Below, piece after piece: positions 16,344 through 25,066 of a stretch of 64,000 bases of DNA; within the stretch, counting starts at the first letter, position 1, and each line of letters starts with the position of its first letter. Position numbers and translations under genes: made by a program. A model generated the notes under the pieces. The model was not told the origin of the DNA. It made no database searches and was given only the letters and a program-made list of their open reading frames with translations. This DNA comes from an uncultured Prevotellaceae bacterium (GTDB lineage: Bacteria; Bacteroidota; Bacteroidia; Bacteroidales; Bacteroidaceae): positions 1 to 64,000 of the forward strand of contig CADCIB010000003.1 in NCBI GenBank assembly GCA_902801375.1, in the 5' to 3' direction.

Positions 16344-18623
16344 CTACTTGGCAACTACTTTGCGGACATCGCCGTTAGCCTTGCGGACGATGCGGATGCC
16401 TTTATTGCAAGTTGACGAGTTAACAAGTTGACGAGTTGACAAGTTGCTACCCAAGCGGCGGCCCACCACATCATAGACTGCCTCGGCATGCTCCATGTTC
16501 CATGTTGAATGCTCCATGTTCTCAATGCCCGTATCCACCAAATCGTTGATGCGGAACGCAGGGCTGATTACCTGCTCCTGCCAGTTGCCAGCCTCATCCT
16601 CCAAGCGAATCTTCAGGTCGAACCAGCCCTGTTCGGCAGCGCCCGTCACGTCTTGCAGAGTTCCTGTATAGTACCATCCCATTGTGGGCCAGTATTTCTC
16701 AGAATCTTCCTCCACTGTCAGTTTCTTCCATTCCTCTTCATTGTAAGGCGAGTAGCTTATCTCTAACAATAGAGGAGCATAACGATCATAGCAATAAACA
16801 CTCATTTCTGTTAGATAATAATTGAAATCTCCCGCATATAATTCGAAAATACCATCTGAACTCTTATCGAATCGGTCTGTCACCACGCCATCCTCATTCC
16901 TAAAATTCAACATTTGCATGGTGGGAGGTATATGATCCACTGCTGCAGCTTCATATACCATATGTGTAACATTTTTCCCTTGCAAATCATCTACCCTAAC
17001 ATTATTGTTAGTAATCATGACATCAAGGGTTCCATCAAATTCTTCATTAGAACAAAACATGATGTTTCCTTTTCCTTGTCCAACTTCAATGTCATCTAAC
17101 TTTACCCAAACTTCTGCATCATGAACCTGATTACTAATCAGTTCTCCATGTCTGCCCATATATGTGAAAAAGATATAGGGATAATACTCATAACTCTCTC
17201 CATTAAAGTATTTATCTTGGTCTACGCGTGAGATAAGTATGGGACAATTGTTTCCTAAGATACCATCCTTCAAATTAACAGGATAAGAAGAAATGGGATT
17301 GGATGGAAAATCAAAGTACTGATGCACATCATAGTAATTCCAATCCCCTTCTTTACTTGTGTCAAAACTCATATCTGGAATGTTTAAATCGCCATAATTA
17401 CGAGTTCCAGAGCCATTATTCATGTAGCATACAGTACCATTTAGTTTGATGATAGGCATGCTTTCTAACAGGGGGTAGACACCTCCGTCTTCCGTTTCTT
17501 GTGCAAGAAAAGGAATTAGGTAGGGAAGCATCCCTACTTGACTATTTTCTGGGGATGCCTGCATATAAACTTTGAAGGTCTCTCCTTCATTTAACGGATA
17601 AGATGAACGTAGTAAATTACAAATTCGATAACTTGATGCTTGTGGTAGCCTTGAATAAAAAGTAAACGCCGGACAGTTAGTATTTTCGTAGAGGTCGGTT
17701 TTGAATAATTCTTCATAGAGAACAAAATCCTCAGACTTATTTGTCAAGATGGTGTCTTTCGTTGCTCCCAAAACTTCGTAGTTCGTGCAGTAGTGTAATC
17801 CGTCTTTATAAAAGAATCTAAGGGAGTGGAATGCGTACTTGTCGCTCACATCATTCACGTAAAAGTCACAGAAGTTTTCAGAACAGTTTTGAACATCGGG
17901 TATTGTTATTCCAAAATTTGTACCCAATGTATATCTAAGTCCGAAATCCTTGTGTATTACATATTGGATAGTTTCCACTTCATCAACGTTTCCTTCCACT
18001 GTCATCGTTACATTCCAATTATCATCCGTTACCCCCTCTCCAGTATACACTGGTGTACCATTAGGTAAACTGGTTTGAAAATGTATGTGGTTTTTAGCGT
18101 CTTCAGGAGAGAAAGAAAGGACTATTCCGTCTTCATATATATCGACTTGCTCCTTAATCACAAAACACATGCGGTCAGAGAGTATTTTATATTGTCCATA
18201 CATTGTTGATGGATCATACCATTCGAAAACTATTGCTATATCATAAGTTCCCTCAGGAACACTCACGATGTTTTCTCCATTTGTAAATTGGTAAACGTTC
18301 AACTCAGCAAAAACATAACCTACTTCGGAGTTGCAAATATTGCAAAAACCTGGATCAACTCTATATTCATTCTCATCAAAAGAAAAATTGAAAATGACTT
18401 TGTGAGTGGTTAATGACGGGTCAAGTCCTCCACCCCCTCCACCTCTTGTGGCTATGTTTTGTTGGGGTTGCTCCGTTTCGCCATATACACTCTCTTGACA
18501 CTTCATGGCCTTGGGGTTCTGGTGTCTTCGGTGATTACTGTAGTTTGTGTTTTGAGCCTTCAATTGTAGACACAAAACCATTACCAATGACAGAACCATG
18601 ATTCGGTAAAACTCTTTTTTCAT
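16344..18623 (-). CDS. Large secreted protein of unknown function with C-terminal sorting-type tail
   Basis: 759 aa from the ATG at 18623 (MKKEFYRIMVLSLVMVLCLQ), which begins a clear signal peptide; an in-frame extension upstream lacks support. I do not recognise the main body: it is rich in Asp, Tyr and Asn and probably beta-sandwich in nature, with a GGGGGGL stretch near residue 65. The end (VYDVVGRRLG, then KGIRIVRKANGDVRKVVAK) is the kind of tail that type IX-like secretion in Bacteroidota uses for surface delivery. Two repeat-encoded inserts lie in the linker of this tail: a heptamer array giving NMEHSTWNMEH and an octamer element giving [13 protein letters not shown] promoter lies about 40 bp upstream. 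Confidence 0.8.
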   Translation of the reverse strand: MKKEFYRIMVLSLVMVLCLQLKAQNTNYSNHRRHQNPKAMKCQESVYGETEQPQQNIATRGGGGGGLDPSLTTHKVIFNFSFDENEYRVDPGFCNICNSEVGYVFAELNVYQFTNGENIVSVPEGTYDIAIVFEWYDPSTMYGQYKILSDRMCFVIKEQVDIYEDGIVLSFSPEDAKNHIHFQTSLPNGTPVYTGEGVTDDNWNVTMTVEGNVDEVETIQYVIHKDFGLRYTLGTNFGITIPDVQNCSENFCDFYVNDVSDKYAFHSLRFFYKDGLHYCTNYEVLGATKDTILTNKSEDFVLYEELFKTDLYENTNCPAFTFYSRLPQASSYRICNLLRSSYPLNEGETFKVYMQASPENSQVGMLPYLIPFLAQETEDGGVYPLLESMPIIKLNGTVCYMNNGSGTRNYGDLNIPDMSFDTSKEGDWNYYDVHQYFDFPSNPISSYPVNLKDGILGNNCPILISRVDQDKYFNGESYEYYPYIFFTYMGRHGELISNQVHDAEVWVKLDDIEVGQGKGNIMFCSNEEFDGTLDVMITNNNVRVDDLQGKNVTHMVYEAAAVDHIPPTMQMLNFRNEDGVVTDRFDKSSDGIFELYAGDFNYYLTEMSVYCYDRYAPLLLEISYSPYNEEEWKKLTVEEDSEKYWPTMGWYYTGTLQDVTGAAEQGWFDLKIRLEDEAGNWQEQVISPAFRINDLVDTGIENMEHSTWNMEHAEAVYDVVGRRLGSNLSTRQLVNSSTCNKGIRIVRKANGDVRKVVAK
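16411..16446. repeat. 36-bp octamer element (copy 1), coding
   Basis: Four and a half units of GTTGACRA (GTTGACGA, GTTAACAA, GTTGACGA, GTTGACAA, GTTG). 36 bp is 12 codons, so insertion keeps the reading frame of the host gene. Confidence 0.85.
16488..16522. repeat. Heptamer array (ATGCTCC type), coding
   Basis: Five heptamers: ATGCTCC, ATGTTCC, ATGTTGA, ATGCTCC, ATGTTCT. A related array lies next to another octamer element at 21346-21367. Confidence 0.75.
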
Positions 18624-18665
18624 TGTTCTAAAGTTTAAAAGGTTAGTAAAAAGATTTATCGGGGG

Positions 18666-18697
18666 CAAAGGTAAGTGTTCTGCGGGAGACGGCCAAG
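18666..18697 (-). promoter_or_regulatory. Promoter of the 759-aa secreted protein gene
   Basis: Minus strand CTTG (18697-18694), 20 bp, TACCTTTG (18673-18666); start site about 40 nt before the ATG. Confidence 0.55.
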
Positions 18698-18739
18698 GAA
18701 AAAGCGGGAGGGTGCCTTCTGTTTTGCAAAACAGAATAT

Positions 18740-18768
18740 AAAAGCCCCAATGTACAGCACATTGAGGC
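18740..18768 (-). terminator. Terminator of hicAB
   Basis: Minus strand GCCTCAATGT / ACATTGGGGC stem with a 5-nt loop (18768-18759 with 18753-18744), followed by TTTTATATTC; it lies about 40 nt after the hicB stop codon. Confidence 0.6.
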
Positions 18769-18805
18769 AGGTTTTAATGGTCTTTGCTTGTTCTTTCTTA
18801 CTTGA

Positions 18806-19219
18806 TTAACCCACAGACAACAGTTCGCGCCCTATCTTGTGTATGCCCTCGATGATGCGACGACGCTGTTGCGGGCGGGGCTTCTTTAAGCCATTGGCAT
18901 AGTGCGACAACTGATGCTGATTGATACCGGTCGCCCTGCTTATGGCTGCAATCGACGTGTAAGGTTCACAACTACGGATAAGTGCAGCAGTATTAATGAA
19001 ATTGTATTCAAACTCATAGTCGCCATCAACAATCCATTGTGGCACTTCATCTCCATCCATCTGCATACCTTCTATATGAAACTCAAGAGTATCTTTTGTT
19101 TCTCTTTTTAATTCCTCAAAGGTTTTGGCCGTAAATACTACGGCTCCGGGAACATTCTCGCCCAAAGTGGCAGAGAAATTCTTCTCACACCACGCAACAT
19201 CAACTCTAATTTTCTCCAT
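18806..19219 (-). CDS. hicB: HicB family antitoxin with C-terminal helix-turn-helix
   Basis: 137 aa. The N-terminal part (1-80) has the partial RNase H-like HicB fold (VVFTAKTFEELKRETKDTLEFHIEGM); the C-terminal part (about 85-135) is a helix-turn-helix domain (SIAAISRATGINQHQLSHYANGL) ending in a basic stretch KKPRPQQRRR. It neutralises HicA and very likely represses the operon through the palindrome in front of hicA. It starts 30 nt after hicA, in the toxin-first order usual for hicAB. Confidence 0.9.
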   Translation of the reverse strand: MEKIRVDVAWCEKNFSATLGENVPGAVVFTAKTFEELKRETKDTLEFHIEGMQMDGDEVPQWIVDGDYEFEYNFINTAALIRSCEPYTSIAAISRATGINQHQLSHYANGLKKPRPQQRRRIIEGIHKIGRELLSVG

Positions 19220-19249
19220 ATTCTCTTCTCCTTATTAGTTCATTAATCA

Positions 19250-19444
19250 TTATTTCCAACCTGCTTGTTTCCAAATGCTATTGAGGACAAACTGGTCTTG
19301 ATCATCATTCGGATGGCCATTTACCGTGACTTTACCTTTCTTTGTCGGATGCTTGAACTGACGGTGATCACCTTTAATTGTATGTAAATACCAACCGTCA
19401 GCAATTAGCAGTTTTATGACTTCTTTTGTCTTATACCTTCTCAT
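19250..19444 (-). CDS. hicA: HicA family mRNA interferase toxin
   Basis: 64 aa, normal length for HicA. It has the double-stranded RNA-binding-like fold with the catalytic His in KGDHRQFKHP and the typical lysine-rich strand KKGKVTVNGHP and end LNSIWKQAGW. It cleaves mRNA when unbound by HicB. First gene of the pair, just downstream of a promoter with an inverted-repeat operator. Confidence 0.93.
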   Translation of the reverse strand: MRRYKTKEVIKLLIADGWYLHTIKGDHRQFKHPTKKGKVTVNGHPNDDQDQFVLNSIWKQAGWK

Positions 19445-19464
19445 GAGAATTCTCTATTCTGTTG

Positions 19465-19496
19465 CAAAAGTAATAAAATTATTACTGTTTGCCAAA
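19465..19496 (-). promoter_or_regulatory. hicAB promoter with 7-4-7 inverted-repeat operator
   Basis: Minus strand TTTG (19496-19493), 20 bp, TACTTTTG (19472-19465). A perfect inverted repeat AGTAATA-AAAT-TATTACT (19469-19486) covers part of the -7 box and the spacer, well placed for repression by HicB. The -33 box lies within the last codons of the upstream AraC-type gene. Confidence 0.75.
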
Positions 19497-21284
19497 TGTT
19501 TTATCATTTATTTTGCTTTCTTTTACTTGTTTCCGGTAAACTGACGGGGTGAGTCCGGTGAATTTTTTGAAGTTCTTGACGAAGTTGGGATAGGAGAGGA
19601 AACCGACAGTCTCGGCCAGGGCTTCGTTGGTGAGGTGGCCGTAGGTCTCATGGTTGTTTAAACGGCGGCAGGCTTCGCGGATGCGGTAATCGTTGAGCAT
19701 ATCGGAGAAGGTGCGGTGGTAGTGCTGGTTGATGGCTTGCGAGACGTAGTTGGGGGTACGGGCATCCACAAGTTCGGTGAGTCTTCCCAACGAGAAAGCG
19801 TTTTCGTAGATCTCGTCGGAGTTCTCCATGATGTAGAGGATGCGGTGGAGGAGCTCGGAGCTCTCTTCCTCGCTCACTTGGTGGGTGCGGTACTTCTGAG
19901 GGGAGGGCTGCAGCGAAACAGCGGCATACTCAACCTGACGGGGTGTGGGAGCGGCAGGCTCAACTTCGGGGAGCGCGGCTGGGGTCGGCTGGGGCTGGGT
20001 AGTGAGCTCTTGGAAACGAGCCTCATAGTCGAGGAGCTGCTGGTGGTGCTCCTCATCGGCAGCCAGCAGATCTTGTGTTCGCTGATAGAGCTGGCGGTTG
20101 TTTTCCTGCGTCTTGCGCCACCGACGGTAGAGCATGACGGCTATGTATATTAATAATAAGGTAAGGACAGCGATGCTGATGATAACAATTTGCTGGATGC
20201 ACCGCTCGTAAGAAAGTTCCTTCATCTCCTCGTTCATCTTGTTAATCTGGAAGAGGAACTCTGTCTTGCTCGCCTCTTGCAGCTTGTTTTGGTTCATCAC
20301 CAAGTCTTTCTCGCGCAGGGAGAGCAATTCGTATTTCTCAGATTTCTTTATGTCGCCCACCTTGTTGTAATAGCCGCTAAGTGCCAAATAGCCCACATAC
20401 AGATTAGCGTGTATATTCTTTTCCTTGGCTTTCTCTATCATATCATACAACATGCTGACAGCCTCTTCGTCGCGTCCCATCTTGATGAGTAGGCGGCATT
20501 TGGTGTTGAGGATGACATTCCGATAGATGTCAGCAGTTACCATGTTTCGGTCTCTCACGTCTGCGTAAGCCTTGTCGTAATACAGTAAGGCCTTATCATA
20601 GTTTTTATTTGCAGCGGCAAGCATACCTTGGCAGAACTCATTGAGAAAGAGTTTTCCCTCAATGCTGTCGGGCATGTAGAGTTTTAGGAAGTCTTTAATA
20701 TCGCTTACGACCATCTTCTCCCGCTTTTCATCATCGCCCAACCTGACGTAATTAAAGGTCGTAGGAATAAGGGTATACCAGTCTTTGAGGTCCATTGCCA
20801 TCTTAAAAGCCTTCCGATGTAGCAACAAAGTATTGGCGTAGAGAGTGTCCGTGGAACTCATGGAGCTGTCTATCATAGAAAGATTGCACATGTTGTTGAA
20901 CACGTTGACAAGCGTCCTTTTGAATTGGTATTTCTCTGCTATCTCCTGCGCCATAAGCAAATAGGAGCGTGCTTTCTGGTAGTCGAAATAATAGTGGGTG
21001 TAGAGAATGCCTATCTGATTCATCGCCGATGCCGACTGTTGCATCTGCGCCTTGTCGTTCTTTTTCGCTTCATAATATCGGTTGGCCACAATGCTATAGC
21101 AGAGCATGGCGCTATCGGGCAGGTTGGCTTTGACGTAGTAGTAGTGGCCTTTCTTCAGCAGTTCCTCGCTCGACAGCTGAGCCCACTTTTTGTAGTTGCC
21201 CACACCCTGCTTCTTGTTGTCGGCACTCGCGAAGGAAGCCGACAACAAGAAGAGCAGAAGAGTGATGCAACCAATATTGCGCAT
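19482..21284 (-). CDS. Membrane-anchored TPR protein with AraC-type DNA-binding domain
   Basis: 600 aa from the ATG at 21284 (MRNIGCITLLLFLLSASFAS), a signal peptide; a TTG three codons earlier is less likely. TPR-like helices fill residues about 30-340, a membrane segment follows near 365-390 (IVIISIAVLTLLLIYIAVML), then a Gln-rich coiled region with a Pro/Ala-rich linker, and an AraC family helix-turn-helix domain at about 495-595 (LGRLTELVDARTPNYVSQAI; ALAETVGFLSYPNFVKNFKK; FTGLTPSVYRKQ). The layout suggests a periplasmic sensor with a cytoplasmic DNA-binding end in one chain. Targets are unknown. It sits between fprA and hicAB. Confidence 0.9.
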   Translation of the reverse strand: MRNIGCITLLLFLLSASFASADNKKQGVGNYKKWAQLSSEELLKKGHYYYVKANLPDSAMLCYSIVANRYYEAKKNDKAQMQQSASAMNQIGILYTHYYFDYQKARSYLLMAQEIAEKYQFKRTLVNVFNNMCNLSMIDSSMSSTDTLYANTLLLHRKAFKMAMDLKDWYTLIPTTFNYVRLGDDEKREKMVVSDIKDFLKLYMPDSIEGKLFLNEFCQGMLAAANKNYDKALLYYDKAYADVRDRNMVTADIYRNVILNTKCRLLIKMGRDEEAVSMLYDMIEKAKEKNIHANLYVGYLALSGYYNKVGDIKKSEKYELLSLREKDLVMNQNKLQEASKTEFLFQINKMNEEMKELSYERCIQQIVIISIAVLTLLLIYIAVMLYRRWRKTQENNRQLYQRTQDLLAADEEHHQQLLDYEARFQELTTQPQPTPAALPEVEPAAPTPRQVEYAAVSLQPSPQKYRTHQVSEEESSELLHRILYIMENSDEIYENAFSLGRLTELVDARTPNYVSQAINQHYHRTFSDMLNDYRIREACRRLNNHETYGHLTNEALAETVGFLSYPNFVKNFKKFTGLTPSVYRKQVKESKINDKTFGKQ

Positions 21285-21302
21285 GGTGCTCAATGATTTT
21301 TG

Positions 21303-21338
21303 GTTGACAAGTCAACAAGCTGACGAGTTGACAAGTTG
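21303..21338. repeat. 36-bp octamer element (copy 2), intergenic
   Basis: GTTGACAA, GTCAACAA, GCTGACGA, GTTGACAA, GTTG: four and a half octamers between fprA and the AraC-type gene, close to the heptamer array at 21346. Confidence 0.85.
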
Positions 21339-21345
21339 CTTGTAT

Positions 21346-21367
21346 AATGCTCAATGTTCAATGCTCA
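21346..21367. repeat. Heptamer array at the 3' end of the flavodiiron gene
   Basis: Three heptamers (AATGCTC, AATGTTC, AATGCTC). They encode the last residues SIEH and the stop codon of the flavodiiron protein. Confidence 0.7.
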
Positions 21368-22631
21368 ACAGCTTAGCAGCCATGTCGCGGCCGAGGGCTT
21401 CGCACTGGGCGAAGGTCTCTGGCGTGAGGGCTTGCTTAATTTCCACAGGCGTGCCGACAGCTTCGAAATGGAGGCGCTCGTCGTTCCATTTCTGAATCTC
21501 GCCGACGGCCTTCGAAGCCCAACCGAAGGAGCCGAACCAACCGAGCAGGTGGTTCTTGATGTCCTTACCTGCCAGCTCTGAGAGCAGCACGTCCATCTCG
21601 TGGTAGAGACCCGTGTTGTAGGTAGGCGCACCCACGATGAGTCCACGATAGCGGAACACGTCGCGGATGATGTAGGAGTGATGCGTCTTCGAGACGTTGT
21701 ACATCACGATGTTCTTCACGCCGGCCTGCGAGGCAGCGCGGGCGATGACCTCAGCGGCACGCTCTGTGTTGCCATACATCGTGCCGTAGCAGATGACGAG
21801 TCCGGGCTCCGTCTCGTAGCGGCTCATGCGGTCGTACATGCCCACCACCTTGTCGATGTACTGATGCCAAACGGGACCGTGGGTCGAGCAGATGTAGTCG
21901 AGCTTCACGCCGGCCAACTTCTTCAGGGCATTCTGCACAGGAGTGCCATATTTACCCACGATGTTCGAGTAGTAGCGAACCATCTCCAACCAGTAGTCGT
22001 CGCAGTTGATCTGCTCGTCGATGACGCCGCCGTTCAATGCGCCGAAGCAGCCGAAGGCGTCCATGGAGAAGAGAAGCCGCACCCCCTGCCCCTCTCCAAG
22101 AGAGAGGGGAGTAGATACTCCAGAAGTTGTGGTGCAGAGTGTCATCATCGTCTCTGGCCAGTGGACCATCGGAGTCAGCACGAAATTCAGCGTGTAGTCG
22201 CCCAGTTCGAGCGTGTCGCCGTTCTTCACCTCGATGGTGTCGGTTGTCAAGACGGCGGAACCACCTTGCACACTACAGGCCTCCGGTCCCAGGCCGTAGA
22301 AGCCGCTCATCATGCCGAAGGTTTTCTTGTTGCCGACGATCTTCACGTCGGGGTAGTATTTCTTGATGAGTGCGAGCGATCCACTGTGGTCGGGTTCCAT
22401 GTGGTTCACCACGAGATAGTCGATGGGACGCTCACCGATGACCTCTTGGATGTTCTTCAAGAAGGGGATGAAGAAGTCCACTTCCACCGTGTCGATGAGG
22501 CACACCTTGTCGGAAACGATGAGGTACGAGTTGTAGCTTACGCCATTGGGCAGGGGCCACAAGCCCTCAAAGAGAGACTTGTTGCGGTCGTTGACGCCCA
22601 CGTAATAGATTTTGTTTGTTATTTCTGTCAT
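21351..22631 (-). CDS. FprA family A-type flavoprotein (flavodiiron protein)
   Basis: 426 aa. The metallo-beta-lactamase half carries the diiron ligands NHMEPDHSGSL (about residues 77-87), HW near 157 and DAFG, with H in STHGPVWH; the flavodoxin half starts near 265 with VICYGTMYGNTERAAE. Such proteins reduce oxygen or nitric oxide in anaerobes. Between HWPETMMTL and LLFSMDAFGCFG lies an insert of about 20 residues (STPLSLGEGQGVR) encoded by a palindromic repeat; relatives have a short loop there. The last residues come from a heptamer array. A PfkB kinase precedes it by 125 nt. Confidence 0.93.
   Translation of the reverse strand: MTEITNKIYYVGVNDRNKSLFEGLWPLPNGVSYNSYLIVSDKVCLIDTVEVDFFIPFLKNIQEVIGERPIDYLVVNHMEPDHSGSLALIKKYYPDVKIVGNKKTFGMMSGFYGLGPEACSVQGGSAVLTTDTIEVKNGDTLELGDYTLNFVLTPMVHWPETMMTLCTTTSGVSTPLSLGEGQGVRLLFSMDAFGCFGALNGGVIDEQINCDDYWLEMVRYYSNIVGKYGTPVQNALKKLAGVKLDYICSTHGPVWHQYIDKVVGMYDRMSRYETEPGLVICYGTMYGNTERAAEVIARAASQAGVKNIVMYNVSKTHHSYIIRDVFRYRGLIVGAPTYNTGLYHEMDVLLSELAGKDIKNHLLGWFGSFGWASKAVGEIQKWNDERLHFEAVGTPVEIKQALTPETFAQCEALGRDMAAKLLSIEH
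22078..22120. repeat. Palindromic repeat inside the flavodiiron gene
   Basis: CCCCCTGCCCCTCTCC then AAGAGAGAGGGGAGT. The minus strand encodes STPLSLGEGQGVR. The same element lies in rluA at 49856-49905 and encodes TLLSLGEGLGVRPLP in the same frame. Confidence 0.7.
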
Positions 22632-22756
22632 ATTCTTTAATAATGATGATAAAGTCTTTTTGTTTTTGAAAGGAATTAGGATAATTGGAATAATTACGTT
22701 CAGAAATTACAAGAAACAATTATTCTCATTTCTGGATAGAATTATGCTAATTATTC

Positions 22757-23710
22757 TCATTTCTTTTCATTAAATCCATTTCTTTCTTGTTGCAGCGACT
22801 GTCCGAAGTCCACGCTGATGCTATTGTGGATACTTTGGCAACAGTTCGCCGAGAAGAGCTGTGCCCAGTGGATGATGCTGTCCCACTGCTCCTCGCTGAG
22901 TCCCTGCTCGATGTGGCTGCGCAGGATTCCGTGGTGCATCATGCCGTAGACCAACCCCGCGTTGAAGTTGTCGCCCGCGCCGATGGTGCTCACCGTCTGC
23001 GTGTCAACGATGGGATACTCCTTCCGGATGGCGCCTGCTATCAGACTGACAGGCTGTGCGCCACGTGTACAGATGAATCGCTTGCAATAGAAGGAAATCT
23101 CAGCATTGTACACACGCAGCGGGTCATCTTTGCCGTAAAGCACACGGAAGTCTTCTTTCGACCCACGCACGATGTCAGCCATCTCCAGATTTTCCAGCAA
23201 GTTGGGAGTGATCTTCATCACCTCGTCCTTATGGGCGGCGCGGAAGTTCACATCATAGTAAAGAATGGCCCCTCGCTGACGGGCATACTCCAAGAATCCT
23301 GCCACCTGCGGACGGATGACAGGGTTGACGGCATAGAAAGAGCCGAACATGACGATGTCGTCGGGTTGGATGTCAGGATAGACAAAATCGAGCCTATCGT
23401 GCGGATGGTCCTTATAGAAAAGATACTCAGCCTCGTTGTTGTCGTCAAGAAACGCCAGTGATACGGGCGACTTCGAATCGGGGAACACATTGATGCTGTC
23501 GGCATTCACACCGTTGTTGCGCGCAAAGTTGATGATGTGTTTGCCCACACGGTCGTTGCCCGTCTCACTGATGAACATGGCAGGGATACCCGCCCGTCCC
23601 AACGAGATGATGCCATTGAACACGCTACCGCCAGGAACGGCACCAATGGGCTGCCCATCTTTAAAGATAATGTCGAGAACCGTCTCGCCTATTCCAATTA
23701 CTTTCCTCAT
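22757..23710 (-). CDS. PfkB family carbohydrate kinase (fructokinase-like)
   Basis: 317 aa from the ATG at 23710 (MRKVIGIGETVLDIIF); upstream in-frame codons overlap the promoter. Ribokinase fold with PGGSVFNGIISLGRAG near the N terminus and the catalytic anion-hole motif TIGAGDNFNAGLVYG (Asp as base) near residue 245. It phosphorylates a sugar, fructose being the likely one, but the exact substrate cannot be read from sequence. Divergent from the M16 peptidase gene; each has its own consensus promoter in the 99-bp gap. The 125 nt after its stop contain only short AT-rich repeats. Confidence 0.9.
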   Translation of the reverse strand: MRKVIGIGETVLDIIFKDGQPIGAVPGGSVFNGIISLGRAGIPAMFISETGNDRVGKHIINFARNNGVNADSINVFPDSKSPVSLAFLDDNNEAEYLFYKDHPHDRLDFVYPDIQPDDIVMFGSFYAVNPVIRPQVAGFLEYARQRGAILYYDVNFRAAHKDEVMKITPNLLENLEMADIVRGSKEDFRVLYGKDDPLRVYNAEISFYCKRFICTRGAQPVSLIAGAIRKEYPIVDTQTVSTIGAGDNFNAGLVYGMMHHGILRSHIEQGLSEEQWDSIIHWAQLFSANCCQSIHNSISVDFGQSLQQERNGFNEKK

Positions 23711-23718
23711 AGTGGCGG

Positions 23719-23749
23719 CAAAGTTACGAAAAATCGAGTGCAAAACAAA
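23719..23749 (-). promoter_or_regulatory. Promoter of the first PfkB kinase gene
   Basis: Minus strand TTTG (23749-23746), 19 bp, TAACTTTG (23726-23719). Only 8 nt separate the -7 box from the ATG, so the message has almost no leader. Confidence 0.8.
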
Positions 23750-23756
23750 AGAAATC

Positions 23757-23787
23757 CTTGTTTTTCAACAAATAATTCGTAACTTTG
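23757..23787 (+). promoter_or_regulatory. Promoter of the M16 peptidase gene
   Basis: CTTG (23757-23760), 19 bp, TAACTTTG (23780-23787), 22 nt before the ATG at 23810. It is back to back with the PfkB promoter. Confidence 0.7.
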
Positions 23788-23809
23788 CACCGCATACAAA
23801 GAAAACGAA

Positions 23810-25042
23810 ATGGAGTATCAGACTTGTTCACTGGACAACGGCCTGCGGCTCATCCTTTTGCCAAGCAGCTCGCAAGTGGCCCATTGCGGATATGCCCTGG
23901 CCGTCGGTTCACGCCACGAACAGCCAGGCAAGGAGGGGTTGGCCCACTTCTGCGAACATATCACCTTCAAGGGTACGCACCGCCGCAACGCCCTGCAGAT
24001 ACTGAACTGCCTGGAGACCGTGGGCGGCGACCTGAATGCTTTTACCAACAAAGAGCACACGGTCTACTATGCCACGGTGATGCGTCAACACCTGGCGAGA
24101 GCCGTCGACCTGCTCACCGACATCGTGTTCTGCAGCAACTATCCGCAGCATGAAATCGACAAGGAGGTGGAAGTGATTTGCGACGAGATAGAAAGCTATA
24201 ACGACTCACCTGCCGAACTAATATTCGATGAGTTTGAGAATCTCCTTTTCTCCAACCATCCATTGGGACACAACATACTGGGAAATGCTGAGCAGTTGCA
24301 CGGCTATACGACCGAAGATGCCCTGCGCTTCACCCGCCGATACTACCGGCCGGAGAACGCTGTCTTCTTCGTTTCGGCCAATGTCAGTCTGACTGATGTC
24401 GTGAAACTCGTGGAGAAAGGTTTGTCGAAGCGTGAAATGCAACCTACGGAATGCGAGGAACACGCTCCTCATTCCTCGCTCCCCGCTCCCCAAAACATCA
24501 ATGTCGTTCGCCAACGCGGTACCCACCAGGCACATGTCATGATGGGGTGCAGGGCTTTCGATATGCACGACAACCGTCGCGTAGCCCTGTTCCTGCTGAA
24601 CAACCTGCTTGGCGGACCTGCCATGAACTCACGACTGAACCTCGCCCTGCGCGAACGCCGCGGACTGGTCTATACGGTAGAGAGTGCAATGGCCACGTAT
24701 AGCGACACAGGTGTGTGGAGCACTTATTTCGGGTGCGATGTGAAAGATGTGAAACGCTGTCAGCAGTTGGTGCGACGCGAACTGGACCGGCTGATGGAAC
24801 GCCCACTCAGCGAAACACAATTGCGGGCTGCTAAGCGCCAACTGAAAGGACAATTGGGCATTGCAGCCGACAACCGCGAGAGCTTTACTCTCGACGTGGC
24901 GAAGAACTATCTACATGGAGGATGGGAAAAAGACATCGATGAACTCTTTGCGCGCATTGACAACCTGACAGCCACAACAATACAAGAAGTGGCCTGTGAG
25001 CTGTTCAAAGAATCACGGATGCTGACGCTTGTTTATCAATAA
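23810..25042 (+). CDS. M16 (insulinase/processing peptidase) family metallopeptidase
   Basis: 410 aa, the length of a single two-domain M16B unit. The inverted zinc motif HFCEH (about residues 46-50) and the third ligand region with EVEVICDEIE (about 119-128) are intact, so it should be active. The second half holds the RERRGLVYTVESA motif typical of these enzymes. No signal peptide is seen. Residues about 219-229 (HAPHSSLPAPQN) come from a heptamer array that looks inserted between the two halves. The gene is convergent with the SF1 helicase operon. Confidence 0.92.
   Translation: MEYQTCSLDNGLRLILLPSSSQVAHCGYALAVGSRHEQPGKEGLAHFCEHITFKGTHRRNALQILNCLETVGGDLNAFTNKEHTVYYATVMRQHLARAVDLLTDIVFCSNYPQHEIDKEVEVICDEIESYNDSPAELIFDEFENLLFSNHPLGHNILGNAEQLHGYTTEDALRFTRRYYRPENAVFFVSANVSLTDVVKLVEKGLSKREMQPTECEEHAPHSSLPAPQNINVVRQRGTHQAHVMMGCRAFDMHDNRRVALFLLNNLLGGPAMNSRLNLALRERRGLVYTVESAMATYSDTGVWSTYFGCDVKDVKRCQQLVRRELDRLMERPLSETQLRAAKRQLKGQLGIAADNRESFTLDVAKNYLHGGWEKDIDELFARIDNLTATTIQEVACELFKESRMLTLVYQ
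24463..24495. repeat. Heptamer array inside the M16 peptidase gene
   Basis: Units CGCTCCT, CATTCCT, CGCTCCC, CGCTCCC, then CAAAA; it encodes HSSLPAPQ. A matching array in the SF1 helicase gene (26758-26785) encodes SLPAPQ. Confidence 0.65.
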
Positions 25043-25066
25043 TCATTTAGGGCGTGGCGGAACCAC

